Below are positions 34,227 to 42,751 of a DNA stretch of 64,000 nt, in pieces (the stretch's first letter is position 1; every line of letters starts with the position of its first letter). The notes below the pieces were generated by a model that was not told the origin of the DNA, made no database searches, and saw only the letters and a program-made list of their open reading frames with translations. Both the position numbers and the translations under genes were made by a program. Origin of the DNA: Gracilimonas sp046602855 (GTDB lineage: Bacteria > Bacteroidota > Rhodothermia > Balneolales > Balneolaceae); the NCBI RefSeq assembly GCF_046602855.1, contig NZ_JBKINJ010000002.1, positions 124,001 to 188,000 on the forward strand, given 5' to 3'.

Positions 34227-36734
34227 TCAATTCCCTACAAAGAACAGAGCGTTTCCGAACAGTAATTTACCATTGTGCCAGAATCCACGGAAGAGGGGAT
34301 TATCAACCATATAAACAACCTCACCTGCGCCCATATTTTGAACACCAAAGGTTAGGGTGTGTTCCAGCTCTTTTTGGGCATCAACTCCGGTAAAACCGCT
34401 ACGATGGGCACCTGGTTTAGCCGCTCCCACATTCCATCCATTGTCAAGGTATTCGTAAGCATCAGTACCCCGTTTTAGGGATAGGTAGGTCTCATCGTAT
34501 CCAAAGGCCAGTGGATGAGTAGTATCCATTGAGATCTCATAAATACTCCCCGGGTTGGAATCGGAAGCACGTTCACGCTCCGCATTACCATAAACCCTCA
34601 ATTTATCCTTTGGATCTGTATCATCTTCCCCTTCACTATCCATTGTTTTACGCTTCAGGGCAAAGCCTTCCTTTCCGGCCAACACACTGTTGGCACCATC
34701 CATCGCAATCAGTGTTCCGCCATTCCTTACCCATTCCCGGATCATAGACAGGTTGGCATCATTTGTTACGCTACCGTACATCGTTGGCATTACGATCACT
34801 TGATAATCACTCCAGTCAACCGAACCAATATCATCGGTATTGATCATGGTAACCGGATAATCGATTTGTTGATCAAAGAAATTCCAGATGTGGCCTACCA
34901 TATTACCACTCGTGCCTTCTCCTGAGATAAGTGCCACTTTAGGGGTTTCGATAAGACGTACTGAAGAGGAACCAAAGTCTTTACCGGAATCCACAAAACC
35001 CGTTTCAACCGGCGTTACAATTCGGTTCAATAAAGCTGCTTCGTCCTTAACTATCTCATCAAACCGATCTCCTAAATTCTCATTCCCATTTCTGGTAATG
35101 ATCAGGGTACCCGGTTTGTAACTATTCCCATTCAGGATAAAGGCTTCTTCAGCATAACGGACTGTCACACCCTTCTTAAGGATCTGTGACAGATATTTCA
35201 TGTCATCCAGGGAATTCCATTTGGCAAGATAGGCATATGGCTTTTCGATTGTTGGTGTCAGTTCCTCTTCGACCGTTGACTGAACAGGCTCTGTATCGAT
35301 CCTGCCCGTCACGGCATAACCGTCAAGTCCGTAGGCATAATGAGCTTCCCATGCCGTAATATCATACGTTAGTGAATCGACCAGTTCAGGGTTTGGCTCA
35401 AACAATGCCCGAACCAGAGTACCTTTTGGCTGATAGGTACTGATCACGTAATCCCCTTCTTCCACAGAAACCCTCCCGGCTTCGCCGGTGGAGAAATCAT
35501 ATCCATTGGCATTGGATGATCTGGAGGCCATCCCCAACTCGATCTTTTGCTTCATCAGATACTGAAGTAACATAGATACTTTATCAGGGTTACTGCTTTT
35601 CTTAACCACAAAAGTTTTGTATTGGCCTGATCCATTCTCGATAGTGTTATCGAAGTAGGTTTTGAATTCATTGATCACGCGCTCATGATTCTGTGAAGTG
35701 ATCTCTACGGTAGAAATACCACTGGTGTGATGATGTAGCAATCGGTCTTTCAGCGTTAAAATATCACCTTCAGGCTTATAAACACCCAATCCGGCAAAAC
35801 CGCCACCGGCCTGCTCATAGGTCATGCCTATAGCCCCATTGAAAGTGGGCCATGTGTCTCCATAGCTAGGATAGAAAAGGTCAAATGACTCCTTAGTAAA
35901 GTATAACCAACCTTCTTTATCAAAATATTTGGTGTGATTCTTACCGATCATGGTCTGATACTCTCGCTGCCAGTCAGTGATAGCATTATGAAACGGCTCG
36001 GCAGCCGGTGCAAAATAATACGGAGAACGATAGCTTTGCTCATGGAAATCAACGTGTACATGAGGCATCCACTCATGATATGCTATAATTCGCTGGCGAC
36101 TCTCTACCTGTGTCTGCCATGCCCAGTCACGGTTCAGGTCGAAGTGATAATGGTTTGTACGTCCACCCGGCCATGGCTCATGGTGTTCTCGGGCATCGTG
36201 ATCCGGATTGAATTCCTCTCCAACCACGGTTCTGTACCAGTTCACATACCGGTCACGACCGTCAGGATTGATCATAGGATCCATGATCACCACTGTGTTA
36301 TTAAGCCAGTCGGTTCTCTGCGTTACTAATTCATGAATGGACTTCATGGCTGCCTCACTGGAAGAGGTCTCATTCCCATGCACATTGTAACTCAACCAGA
36401 CAATGGCCTTTTGATTGGCTGTGGGCTCACCCTCAACCAGTCCGGTCAGCTTCAGGTTATTTTGCCTGATCTCTTCAATATTATTCTGATTTTCCCGGGA
36501 GGTCACCACAACATAAACCAGCTCCCGTCCCTCGTTGGTCTTTCCATATTGAGTCAGGGTCACTAAAGGAGATTCATCAGCCATGTGCTGAAAATATCCC
36601 AGTACCTTATAGTGGGGAGTCCATTGATCTCCAAGCTCATATCCCAGATATTCAGCCGGGGATTGGATTTGAGCCCATCCCGGAATGTTCAGGAATAAGC
36701 CTAAGAGTAAAGTCAGTAATATGCTACGTTTCAT
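34227..36734 (-). CDS. Exported M14-family zinc carboxypeptidase
   Basis: 835 residues with a signal peptide (MKRSILLTLLLGLFLNIPGWAQ). The M14 domain (about 35-350) has zinc ligands His119 and Glu122 in HGNETSSSEA and His231 in HVDFHEQ, and substrate-binding residues in INPDGRDR (Arg160) and FDLNRDW. The C-terminal half (about 450-835) carries a glutamine-amidotransferase-like segment near KVALISGEGTSG and YQVIVMPTMYGSVTND, GGTLIAMDGANSVL, a common partner of this peptidase type. It is likely periplasmic or secreted, digesting peptides from the C-terminus. The start shares one base with the stop of the NTF2-like lipoprotein gene (TAATG), so the two are translationally coupled. Confidence 0.88.
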   Translation of the reverse strand: MKRSILLTLLLGLFLNIPGWAQIQSPAEYLGYELGDQWTPHYKVLGYFQHMADESPLVTLTQYGKTNEGRELVYVVVTSRENQNNIEEIRQNNLKLTGLVEGEPTANQKAIVWLSYNVHGNETSSSEAAMKSIHELVTQRTDWLNNTVVIMDPMINPDGRDRYVNWYRTVVGEEFNPDHDAREHHEPWPGGRTNHYHFDLNRDWAWQTQVESRQRIIAYHEWMPHVHVDFHEQSYRSPYYFAPAAEPFHNAITDWQREYQTMIGKNHTKYFDKEGWLYFTKESFDLFYPSYGDTWPTFNGAIGMTYEQAGGGFAGLGVYKPEGDILTLKDRLLHHHTSGISTVEITSQNHERVINEFKTYFDNTIENGSGQYKTFVVKKSSNPDKVSMLLQYLMKQKIELGMASRSSNANGYDFSTGEAGRVSVEEGDYVISTYQPKGTLVRALFEPNPELVDSLTYDITAWEAHYAYGLDGYAVTGRIDTEPVQSTVEEELTPTIEKPYAYLAKWNSLDDMKYLSQILKKGVTVRYAEEAFILNGNSYKPGTLIITRNGNENLGDRFDEIVKDEAALLNRIVTPVETGFVDSGKDFGSSSVRLIETPKVALISGEGTSGNMVGHIWNFFDQQIDYPVTMINTDDIGSVDWSDYQVIVMPTMYGSVTNDANLSMIREWVRNGGTLIAMDGANSVLAGKEGFALKRKTMDSEGEDDTDPKDKLRVYGNAERERASDSNPGSIYEISMDTTHPLAFGYDETYLSLKRGTDAYEYLDNGWNVGAAKPGAHRSGFTGVDAQKELEHTLTFGVQNMGAGEVVYMVDNPLFRGFWHNGKLLFGNALFFVGN

Positions 36735-37240
36735 TATTCTGCCGATTTATTTAATTCAGATTCGATTTCTTCAACCACATCATCAACAATGGAATTGGGG
36801 ATAGGGATAGTAAGGTTGTAATGGGCAATTTTCCACCCATTTTCATTTTTTACCAAAACCCCGGTTCCCCGGCTCGGTCCAAGGTTAGGTGTATCCAGTT
36901 CTTCATCAAACCAAGCCACCTTCCCATTATCTGAGAAATAGATCTTTCGAAAGGTCGGAGTGAAAGTCCATGCCACCCCATCATCCTCAAAATACGGTTT
37001 TGACCAAGGCTTGAATTCGGCAACAGTCCACCGCTCGGTGGCATCTGTTCCCATAAAGATGGAAGAATCGTTTTCAAAATGGTTGAAATAACGTTCAAAA
37101 TCACCATTCGCTGCAGCCTCATGCCAGTCATCAAGTAAGGCATCAACCTCATCCCGTGATGGTGGCAACTGAGTTTCTTTGGGTTGGCAAGCCACCAAAA
37201 ACATAACTGGGATCAATAGAAGTAACAGCAAGGATCGCAT
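36734..37240 (-). CDS. NTF2-like (DUF4440/SnoaL) lipoprotein
   Basis: 168 residues. A lipoprotein signal ends in FLVAC (Cys18), followed by an NTF2/SnoaL-like fold: DALLDDWHEAAANGDFERYFNHF, then SSIFMGTDATERWTVAEFKPW, VAWFDEELDT and GTGVLVKNENGWKIAHYNL. Such domains are often small-molecule-binding or cyclase-like, but no catalytic set can be named here. It is the first gene of a two-gene operon with the M14 peptidase, coupled by TAATG. Confidence 0.85.
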   Translation of the reverse strand: MRSLLLLLLIPVMFLVACQPKETQLPPSRDEVDALLDDWHEAAANGDFERYFNHFENDSSIFMGTDATERWTVAEFKPWSKPYFEDDGVAWTFTPTFRKIYFSDNGKVAWFDEELDTPNLGPSRGTGVLVKNENGWKIAHYNLTIPIPNSIVDDVVEEIESELNKSAE

Positions 37241-37468
37241 AAATATTGGGTTGGATTCAGAGTTAGCCTATGGTAGCCAATACATAAGGATTGGGCAAGG
37301 AGTTTTTCTTGGAATTGCAGCCCCAATTTATGATCAATAGAAAAACTGGAATGGATATCTTTATACAAAACTATCTACTACAACAAGTAATTTATTTGCT
37401 TAAGCAGAGTTTCAGTCAGCCAAAACCTCCGCAAAATTAGAAGAGCATTAATAAAAGTTTCCCATTTC

Positions 37469-38398
37469 TCATTGGATTAAAACCTTAATCCTCTCATTTA
37501 TGATCTGTATATACGCTTCCTTTTTATAGTCATTCAAAAAACTGATCTCTATCAATTTTTCCCACTCAGGTAGTGCTGTTCTTACTTCTTCTTCAATATT
37601 TGAAAGTACCTTTTTATTTAATCCCATTATCTCCATTCCTAAATATTCGAAGAACACAGACCCTGTAAAGTTAGTTTTCTTGTCTTTTAAAGGAAGTGCC
37701 ATTTCTTCTGTAGGACTGAATAAGATGATCGAAGTATTCAGAAGATCATATGCAGGTGATAATTCAATCTTTTGGTCTCTATGAACAAGTGAAAAATTCT
37801 TAAGGTGCATATCCTCATTCCCGGTAAGCCAACTGAACAAAATTCTCTTGAATAGCTTCATTTTTTCAACCATGGGGAAACTGCAGTATTTATCTATCAG
37901 TAAGACTATTTTTTCTATAGAGTAATTATACTTGGTATCACGACTCATTCCGGCTACCTGTGCAAAATCTTCCACATGAATTTTTCCGGACCTTCCTTTT
38001 CGGTCAAATCGCTTTATCAAATATAAGAGTGATTCATCTTTCGCATACGTTAAACCATGCAACGGAACCTCTATCCCAGCTAATTTCGCCATCCGCATGG
38101 TCAGGTCTTCATTTTCAGGGACCTGGTCGTAATTTGGTAATGGCGGTTTCAGAATAAAGCTCCCGTGCCTATCAACAATTTTAAAGGTGCTATCCTTTAT
38201 GCTTAACTGTGCACTTAGTTTTGGCTGAACCCCGGCTATAGACATTTTTGTCATGCGCTTTTGCGCTTCCCGAATTTGTTCCTTTTGATCGAAGGGTAAA
38301 GGATGCAATTTCTTCAGTGCAGGGTTTAATTTATTCAGCCCAGTTTTACTATAGATTCCCTCCGAAATGGATTCATATGTAATAGGACAGCGCTTCAC
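37469..38398 (-). CDS. hipT: HipT-like serine kinase toxin (HipA C-terminal module)
   Basis: 309 residues matching the kinase part of HipA without its N-terminal subdomain. The Gly-rich loop is SIAGVQPKLS (Ser53 to Ser62), the ATP-side lysine region is FILKPP, the catalytic loop is GNEDMHLKNFS (Asp196, Asn201) and the metal aspartate is Asp218 in LSPAYDLLNTS. HipA-type kinases phosphorylate glutamyl-tRNA synthetase, and HipT of E. coli O127 tryptophanyl-tRNA synthetase; the target here is unknown. In that HipT the loop has two regulatory serines in S-I-S; here the segment reads S-I-A, leaving one. The start overlaps the HipS-like gene by 4 bp. The sequence is AT-richer than its neighbours. 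Confidence 0.85.
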   Translation of the reverse strand: MKRCPITYESISEGIYSKTGLNKLNPALKKLHPLPFDQKEQIREAQKRMTKMSIAGVQPKLSAQLSIKDSTFKIVDRHGSFILKPPLPNYDQVPENEDLTMRMAKLAGIEVPLHGLTYAKDESLLYLIKRFDRKGRSGKIHVEDFAQVAGMSRDTKYNYSIEKIVLLIDKYCSFPMVEKMKLFKRILFSWLTGNEDMHLKNFSLVHRDQKIELSPAYDLLNTSIILFSPTEEMALPLKDKKTNFTGSVFFEYLGMEIMGLNKKVLSNIEEEVRTALPEWEKLIEISFLNDYKKEAYIQIINERIKVLIQ

Positions 38399-38709
38399 TC
38401 CTGCACCTCCCTTACTGTCACTGCACCCACCATGTCTTCACCCACCGCCATTAATTGAGAAAATAGGTCATTACGATCTATTTTTTTGATTCTCAATAGG
38501 GCTTCCAGATTTGCGCCCTCTGGAAGTAATCCTTCAAAAAAGGGAGGAAATGCAACATACTTAAATTCGCTGCCTCTTACCGGCATTGTTACTGAAATGG
38601 GTGCATCTTCGTAGTCTGTATTGTAAATAAACCGATAGCTTTTATTCAGTTCCTCTTCAACCAGAAGTCCGGCTAGGTTTTTATCCATGAATACGTCAGC
38701 TTTTCGCAT
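38395..38709 (-). CDS. hipS: HipS-like protein (HipA N-terminal subdomain encoded separately)
   Basis: 104 residues, equivalent to subdomain 1 of HipA: GLLVEEELNKSYRFIYN, then PISVTMPVRGSEF and FPPFFEGLLPEGANLEALL, ending with VGEDMVGAVTVRE. In ordinary HipA this module is fused ahead of the kinase. In the tripartite HipBST system of E. coli O127 the separate HipS is the antitoxin that blocks HipT. The gene overlaps hipB by 14 bp and the kinase by 4 bp, so all three are coupled. Whether it neutralises the kinase here is inferred from that precedent. Confidence 0.82.
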   Translation of the reverse strand: MRKADVFMDKNLAGLLVEEELNKSYRFIYNTDYEDAPISVTMPVRGSEFKYVAFPPFFEGLLPEGANLEALLRIKKIDRNDLFSQLMAVGEDMVGAVTVREVQE

Positions 38710-38932
38710 GGACTACCTCCTTTTTACAGGGTTCCATCATAGGGCTTTCTAATTCGATTGATATATTCAAAACCTTACATATTTTTTGTAGCGTCTCATA
38801 TTGAACCGTTTCTTTTCCGTGTTCAATATCAAATACAGCCGTTTTACCTACTCCTGCCAGATCGGCCAATTGAACCTGAGTCAGGTTACTTTTTTTTCGA
38901 TGACATTTTATGATCAAACCAATTTCTTCCAT
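38696..38932 (-). CDS. hipB: HipB-like helix-turn-helix regulator
   Basis: 78 residues. A Xre/HTH_3 domain spans about 6-60: IGLIIKCHRKKSNLTQVQLA, DLAGVGKTAVFDIEHGKET, LQKICKVLNISIELES. HipB proteins bind operators over their own promoter and recruit the kinase as corepressor. The ATG at 38932 is followed by the first helix without delay. It is the first gene of the hipB-hipS-hipT order. A perfect 14-bp palindrome lies 14 bp upstream of the start and is a natural operator candidate. Confidence 0.88.
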   Translation of the reverse strand: MEEIGLIIKCHRKKSNLTQVQLADLAGVGKTAVFDIEHGKETVQYETLQKICKVLNISIELESPMMEPCKKEVVHAKS

Positions 38933-38945
38933 AATGCTTTTATTT

Positions 38946-38959
38946 ACTGTTATAACAGT
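38946..38959. promoter_or_regulatory. Palindromic operator candidate of the hip operon
   Basis: ACTGTTATAACAGT is a perfect palindrome centred 21 bp ahead of hipB. Farther upstream, arms at 39019-39036 and 39080-39098 (containing GCTACAGC and GCTGTAGC) form an imperfect inverted repeat. The whole 38933-39304 gap is AT-rich and holds no gene. Confidence 0.5.
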
Positions 38960-39304
38960 TTATTTAAATGTTATCTAGTAATTATTGCTAGTACTCTAAG
39001 AGAAATTACAAGTTTTACTGCTACAGCGGTAATAATAATTATTCTTACTAAGATCCGAATTTTGATAAATATATAAAAGCTATAATAACTGCTGTAGCCA
39101 TATTTTACTCTTATCCAAGATACTTAAAACTTTCTGTAAAATGAACAAGCACATTTACGCTCTCACTTCATAAGAGAATACACCCCAGTTTAATTGAGCA
39201 CAAAAGCTATTCTCAACTATGTAGAATGATCCAATTTTAAACCTGTAAAAACTCCCTACTTTTGTTTATGCTTCAATCGTACATCAATCAACCCAATTTC
39301 AGCT

Positions 39305-40894
39305 TTGATCATCAGCAGTAACAGCGCCAGTCAGATCATCCCCATCAAACGCATTGCCGCCATCGACATTGGCACCAACTCCTTTCATGCTATCATTGTC
39401 GATGTTTATTCAGATGGTAGCTTTCGCACGCTCGACAAGCTCAAAGAGATGGTTGAAATGGCCAAGGGCGGCATGGGAAAGCGACTTTCCGAGGGGGCCT
39501 TCAAACGTGGACTATCTGCCCTGAAGAATATCAAACGGCTGGCAGACAGTTATGAATGTGAAAAGATCCTGGCCTATGCCACCAGTGCCATCCGGGAAGC
39601 AGAGAACGGCGGCGAGTTCATCCAGAAAAGTATAGATGAGGTTGGTATTAAAATGCTGGCTATTCCCGGTCGTGTGGAAGCGGAACTCATAGGACTTGCA
39701 GTGCGTCATGGTATGAAGCTTACCGAAAAACCTGCCCTGGTAGCAGATGTGGGCGGTGGCAGTGTCGAATTCATCATCGGTAATGACAGTGAATTCTTTT
39801 ACCTGGCCAGCAAAAAAATCGGGGTTTCCCGCATGACTGAGATCTTTAAACCCTCCGATCCTATCACTGAAGATGACATCCAAAAGCTTCAGGCACATTA
39901 TGAGGAAGAACTCCGGGATGTGGCTCAGGCTTTTGCCCAGCACAGAACGGATACCATCATCGGTTCGTCCGGAACCATGGAGAACATCGCCCAGATGATA
40001 GCCGCCCGAAAGAACATCCCAACGGATGTTACCTTAAATGAACTTGAATTTTCAGCTGAGGAATTCAAGGAATTCTATGACTATTTCACCAAGCTGAACC
40101 GAAAGGAGCGCAAAAAAGTAACCGGCCTTGAAACCAAAAGGGTTGGATTCATCAATACCGGTGTGGTGCTGGTTGATTATCTGATACGAAAATTTGGGAT
40201 CCGAAAGATCCGCATTTCTTCTCAGGCACTTCGTGAGGGGATAGTGATCCGATACCTGAAAAAAGAAATGATCGGATTGCCATGGACCGGAGAGATGTCG
40301 GATCCACGCCGGCGAAGCGTCTTTGAACTGCTTCGCAAAACAGACTGGCACGAAAATCACTCCCGCCACGTAGCCAACATGGCCCTGACCATCTTTGATG
40401 CCCTGGATGATGAATTAGAGCTGAATGAAACGGATCGTGAGCTGCTTGAATACGCGGCTTATTTGCATGATATCGGGTATTACATCTCTCATTCCAAACA
40501 TCATAAACACGCCCTGTATATTATCCGACATGCAGATCTGAAGGGATTTAAAGAAGAGGAGATCGAGATCATAGCCAATGTGGCCCGTTATCACAGGCGT
40601 TCTACGCCAAAGAAACGACATGGTGAGTACTGGAAACTGAAGCCGGCCATTCGAAAGCGCATCAAAAAACTGTCCGGTATCTTGCGTATTGCGGATGGAC
40701 TGGATCGCAGTCACTATCAGAACGTGAAGGACCTTCAGGTTTACTCCGGTGATAAGGAGATCAAGATCAATATCCGGACTGAGGGCGAACCCTATCTTGA
40801 GATCTGGGGAGCCGAACGAAAATCTGACCTATTTAAACAGATGACCGGCAAGAAGCTTAAGATTGAGCGGATTATTGAGGCCGGGATAGGCTGA
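39305..40894 (+). CDS. Ppx/GppA phosphatase with C-terminal HD domain
   Basis: 529 residues. An actin-like ASKHA domain of the exopolyphosphatase/guanosine pentaphosphatase family spans about 15-320 (AIDIGTNSFHAII with Asp21, then VADVGGGSVEFIIG and IGSSGTMENIAQ). An HD-type helical domain follows (about 350-500, HSRHVANMALTIFDAL, AAYLHDIGYYISHSKHHKHA). It acts on polyphosphate or pppGpp, tying it to phosphate storage or the stringent response; which one cannot be told. The start is probably TTG 39305, since no ATG precedes the AIDIGTNS motif in frame. Confidence 0.9.
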   Translation: MIISSNSASQIIPIKRIAAIDIGTNSFHAIIVDVYSDGSFRTLDKLKEMVEMAKGGMGKRLSEGAFKRGLSALKNIKRLADSYECEKILAYATSAIREAENGGEFIQKSIDEVGIKMLAIPGRVEAELIGLAVRHGMKLTEKPALVADVGGGSVEFIIGNDSEFFYLASKKIGVSRMTEIFKPSDPITEDDIQKLQAHYEEELRDVAQAFAQHRTDTIIGSSGTMENIAQMIAARKNIPTDVTLNELEFSAEEFKEFYDYFTKLNRKERKKVTGLETKRVGFINTGVVLVDYLIRKFGIRKIRISSQALREGIVIRYLKKEMIGLPWTGEMSDPRRRSVFELLRKTDWHENHSRHVANMALTIFDALDDELELNETDRELLEYAAYLHDIGYYISHSKHHKHALYIIRHADLKGFKEEEIEIIANVARYHRRSTPKKRHGEYWKLKPAIRKRIKKLSGILRIADGLDRSHYQNVKDLQVYSGDKEIKINIRTEGEPYLEIWGAERKSDLFKQMTGKKLKIERIIEAGIG

Positions 40895-41062
40895 TAGATT
40901 ATGTGGTGGTCGATTAGTTGGTTTTTGGATCCTTGGTGACCTTTTACCCACCCCTCAATCCCCGCCCGAGCGGTGAGGCTCTTTGGCTGGTTTTTATACT
41001 GAATATTAGATTGTAGCCATTGGTGAGATCCTCTTAGAAACTCTTAAAATAACCATAGCGTC

Positions 41063-41082
41063 TTCCTCTCCCGGGAGAGGAA
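41063..41082. repeat. Perfect 20-bp palindrome
   Basis: TTCCTCTCCCGGGAGAGGAA has no mismatch or spacer. GGTGAGGGTGAGG follows at 41088, and GGTGAGG also occurs at 40971-40977. Confidence 0.8.
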
Positions 41083-41146
41083 ACAAAGGTGAGGGTGAGG
41101 AGTTGCCAAGGTCCAGTAGTTATTCAGTACTTCCCAAACAAAAAAA

Positions 41147-41173
41147 GCTCCTACGCAGAGCGTCAGGAGCGAG
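41147..41173. repeat. Dispersed hairpin repeat, family B, copy 2
   Basis: Inverted copy of 32355-32381 (25 of 27 positions). It can fold as GCTCC.ACGC / GCGT..GGAGC with loop AGA. A run of As precedes it. Confidence 0.65.
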
Positions 41174-41286
41174 ATTAATGGAATTCATTCCTTACAAACT
41201 TTTTTGAGGCAGAGCCTCTTAACGGCATTGAACAGCGGAGCTACTCAATGAAATCTAACTACCACAGACTACTATCAACTCCCCTT

Positions 41287-41309
41287 GCTTAGACGCTATG
41301 CGTCGGAGC
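41287..41309. repeat. Dispersed hairpin repeat, family B, copy 3 (diverged)
   Basis: GACGC (41292-41296) pairs with GCGTC (41300-41304) around TAT, flanked by GCTT and GGAGC. It shares the core GACGCT and GTCGGAGC words with copy 1. Confidence 0.55.
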
Positions 41310-41337
41310 ATGTAGTTATCAGAGTAAGATAAGGAGT

Positions 41338-41358
41338 CAGCGGCTCAGTGAGCCGCTG
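41338..41358. repeat. Hairpin just downstream of the M28 peptidase gene
   Basis: CAGCGGCTC (41338-41346) pairs perfectly with GAGCCGCTG (41350-41358) around a 3-nt loop. It lies 10 bp past the minus-strand stop, but without a T tract on the exit side. Confidence 0.6.
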
Positions 41359-41367
41359 TACTTTATT

Positions 41368-42747
41368 TTAATCACCAAAAGAGCCGGCAGGACCGGGAAA
41401 TACGACCGGGCTTTCGAAGCCGTCTTTGGAGACACTGGCTACACCAAAGTAGTAGTTGTCGATCACAACATTCTTCAATGTGTGCTCAGTTACATCTGCA
41501 GGTACAAGTACACTTTTCTCCCATTGGTTGGAATCGGTCAGTCGCCAATAGATCTTATAACCGGCCAATTGTGGATTCTCATCCGGATCAAGTGCTTTCC
41601 AGCTTAGAGTGGCACTTGGTCGAACCGCGCCGGAAATTTGTACTTCAGCCGGTGGGCTCGGAGCCCACGACATACCAGCCATAACCACGGCGTTCAAGCC
41701 TGTTAGTTTTGCAGCGTAATCAAATTCAACTTCGCTGAGAACATCTCCGTACTCTATACTATCTTCGGTTCTGATATCCTGATGCTGGCGCACATAATCT
41801 TCATTGGTTTCCATGATACGCACACCCGGAAAACCGGCATCATTGAATGGCCGGTGGTGCCCACCTCGGCCAAAACGATCCAAGCGATAGATCATCATCA
41901 CATCAAGATTTCTGATATAAAGATCAGCCATTTTGTCGACATAGCGAGCCAGATTACGGGATGGTGAATCTACTTCTCCACCGGTAAAGCGGCGAATACG
42001 AGCTTCACGTTCGGTCTCAACAGCACGGGTTCCTTCTGAAAATACGCGGGCCGTAGTGTTATCAATCACTCCGTTTATACCCTGAATATTACCGATCATA
42101 TCATTATTCAACACTCCTTTTATATCCCAGCCCTGCTCTTTAGCATATTCAGCCAGAATCTCTCCTCCAAACAATCCCTGCTCTTCACCGGAAAGTTGAG
42201 CATACATGATAGAACCTTGAAAATCATATTGACTTAACACACGAGCCGCTTCCAAGACACCCGCCACGCCAGAGGCATTATCGTTGGCTCCGGGAGAAAT
42301 GGATTTAGCATCCATTACATCGCTTACACGGGAATCAATATCACCGCTCATTACCACAAATCGATTCGGATCAGCTGTACCCCGTTGAATAGCTACCACA
42401 TTTACCACTTGCACCGGTTCAGGAATACGACTTCCTTCTTCCCCACCTACATAATCACTTACGTAAAATACCTCGAGGCATCCTCCACAATTCTCCGAAA
42501 TACGTTCAAATTCAGCTTTTAGCCAGCGGCGGGCAGCGCCGATACCTTCTGTTTCAGACGTTGTATCTGACAGTGTATGACGGGTACCAAAACCAACAAG
42601 TTTGGTAATATCAGCTTCAATACGTTCTGCTGACGGAGCCGCTCCGATATCCCGCAAAACTTCTGTCTGCAAGGTCTGAGCCAAGACTCCACTCAATGCA
42701 AACAGAACGGTTGCCAGGCTTAAAATAATAGTTTTAAATATTTTCAT
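41368..42747 (-). CDS. Exported M28-family metallopeptidase with C-terminal Fn3-like domain
   Basis: 459 residues with a signal peptide ending at GVLAQ (about 24). The M28 domain (about 30-345) has the bridging Asp156 in PGANDNASGVAG, the catalytic pair in SGEEQGLFGGE (Glu188/189) and a likely ligand region at GRGGHHRPFNDAGFPGVRI. The usual first ligand motif H-x-D reads D136-I-D138-S here, so His is replaced by Asp, which can still bind metal. The C-terminal 100 residues (PPAEVQISGAVRPSATLSW, AGYKIYWR) look like a fibronectin III domain. It is probably an aminopeptidase in the periplasm or outside. It sits 4 bp after the membrane-protein gene at 42752. Confidence 0.85.
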   Translation of the reverse strand: MKIFKTIILSLATVLFALSGVLAQTLQTEVLRDIGAAPSAERIEADITKLVGFGTRHTLSDTTSETEGIGAARRWLKAEFERISENCGGCLEVFYVSDYVGGEEGSRIPEPVQVVNVVAIQRGTADPNRFVVMSGDIDSRVSDVMDAKSISPGANDNASGVAGVLEAARVLSQYDFQGSIMYAQLSGEEQGLFGGEILAEYAKEQGWDIKGVLNNDMIGNIQGINGVIDNTTARVFSEGTRAVETEREARIRRFTGGEVDSPSRNLARYVDKMADLYIRNLDVMMIYRLDRFGRGGHHRPFNDAGFPGVRIMETNEDYVRQHQDIRTEDSIEYGDVLSEVEFDYAAKLTGLNAVVMAGMSWAPSPPAEVQISGAVRPSATLSWKALDPDENPQLAGYKIYWRLTDSNQWEKSVLVPADVTEHTLKNVVIDNYYFGVASVSKDGFESPVVFPGPAGSFGD

Positions 42748-42751
42748 AGGA

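Larger units (their letters stand above)
40895..41367. repeat. Intergenic island of palindromic elements
   Basis: No convincing gene lies in these 470 bp. They hold at least five hairpins: a 20-bp perfect palindrome (41063-41082), two family B repeats (41147-41173 and 41287-41309), GAGGC/GCCTC (41206-41218) and a 9-bp stem with 3-nt loop (41338-41358) just before the M28 peptidase stop. Words like GGTGAGGGTGAGG (41088-41100) next to the 20-bp palindrome recall repeats scattered in many bacterial genomes. Confidence 0.7.

Noticed and set aside
39305..40894. Hip operon as part of a mobile island
   Set aside because: The genes are AT-richer, but I see no integrase, tRNA or direct repeats at the edges, so transfer is not supported.
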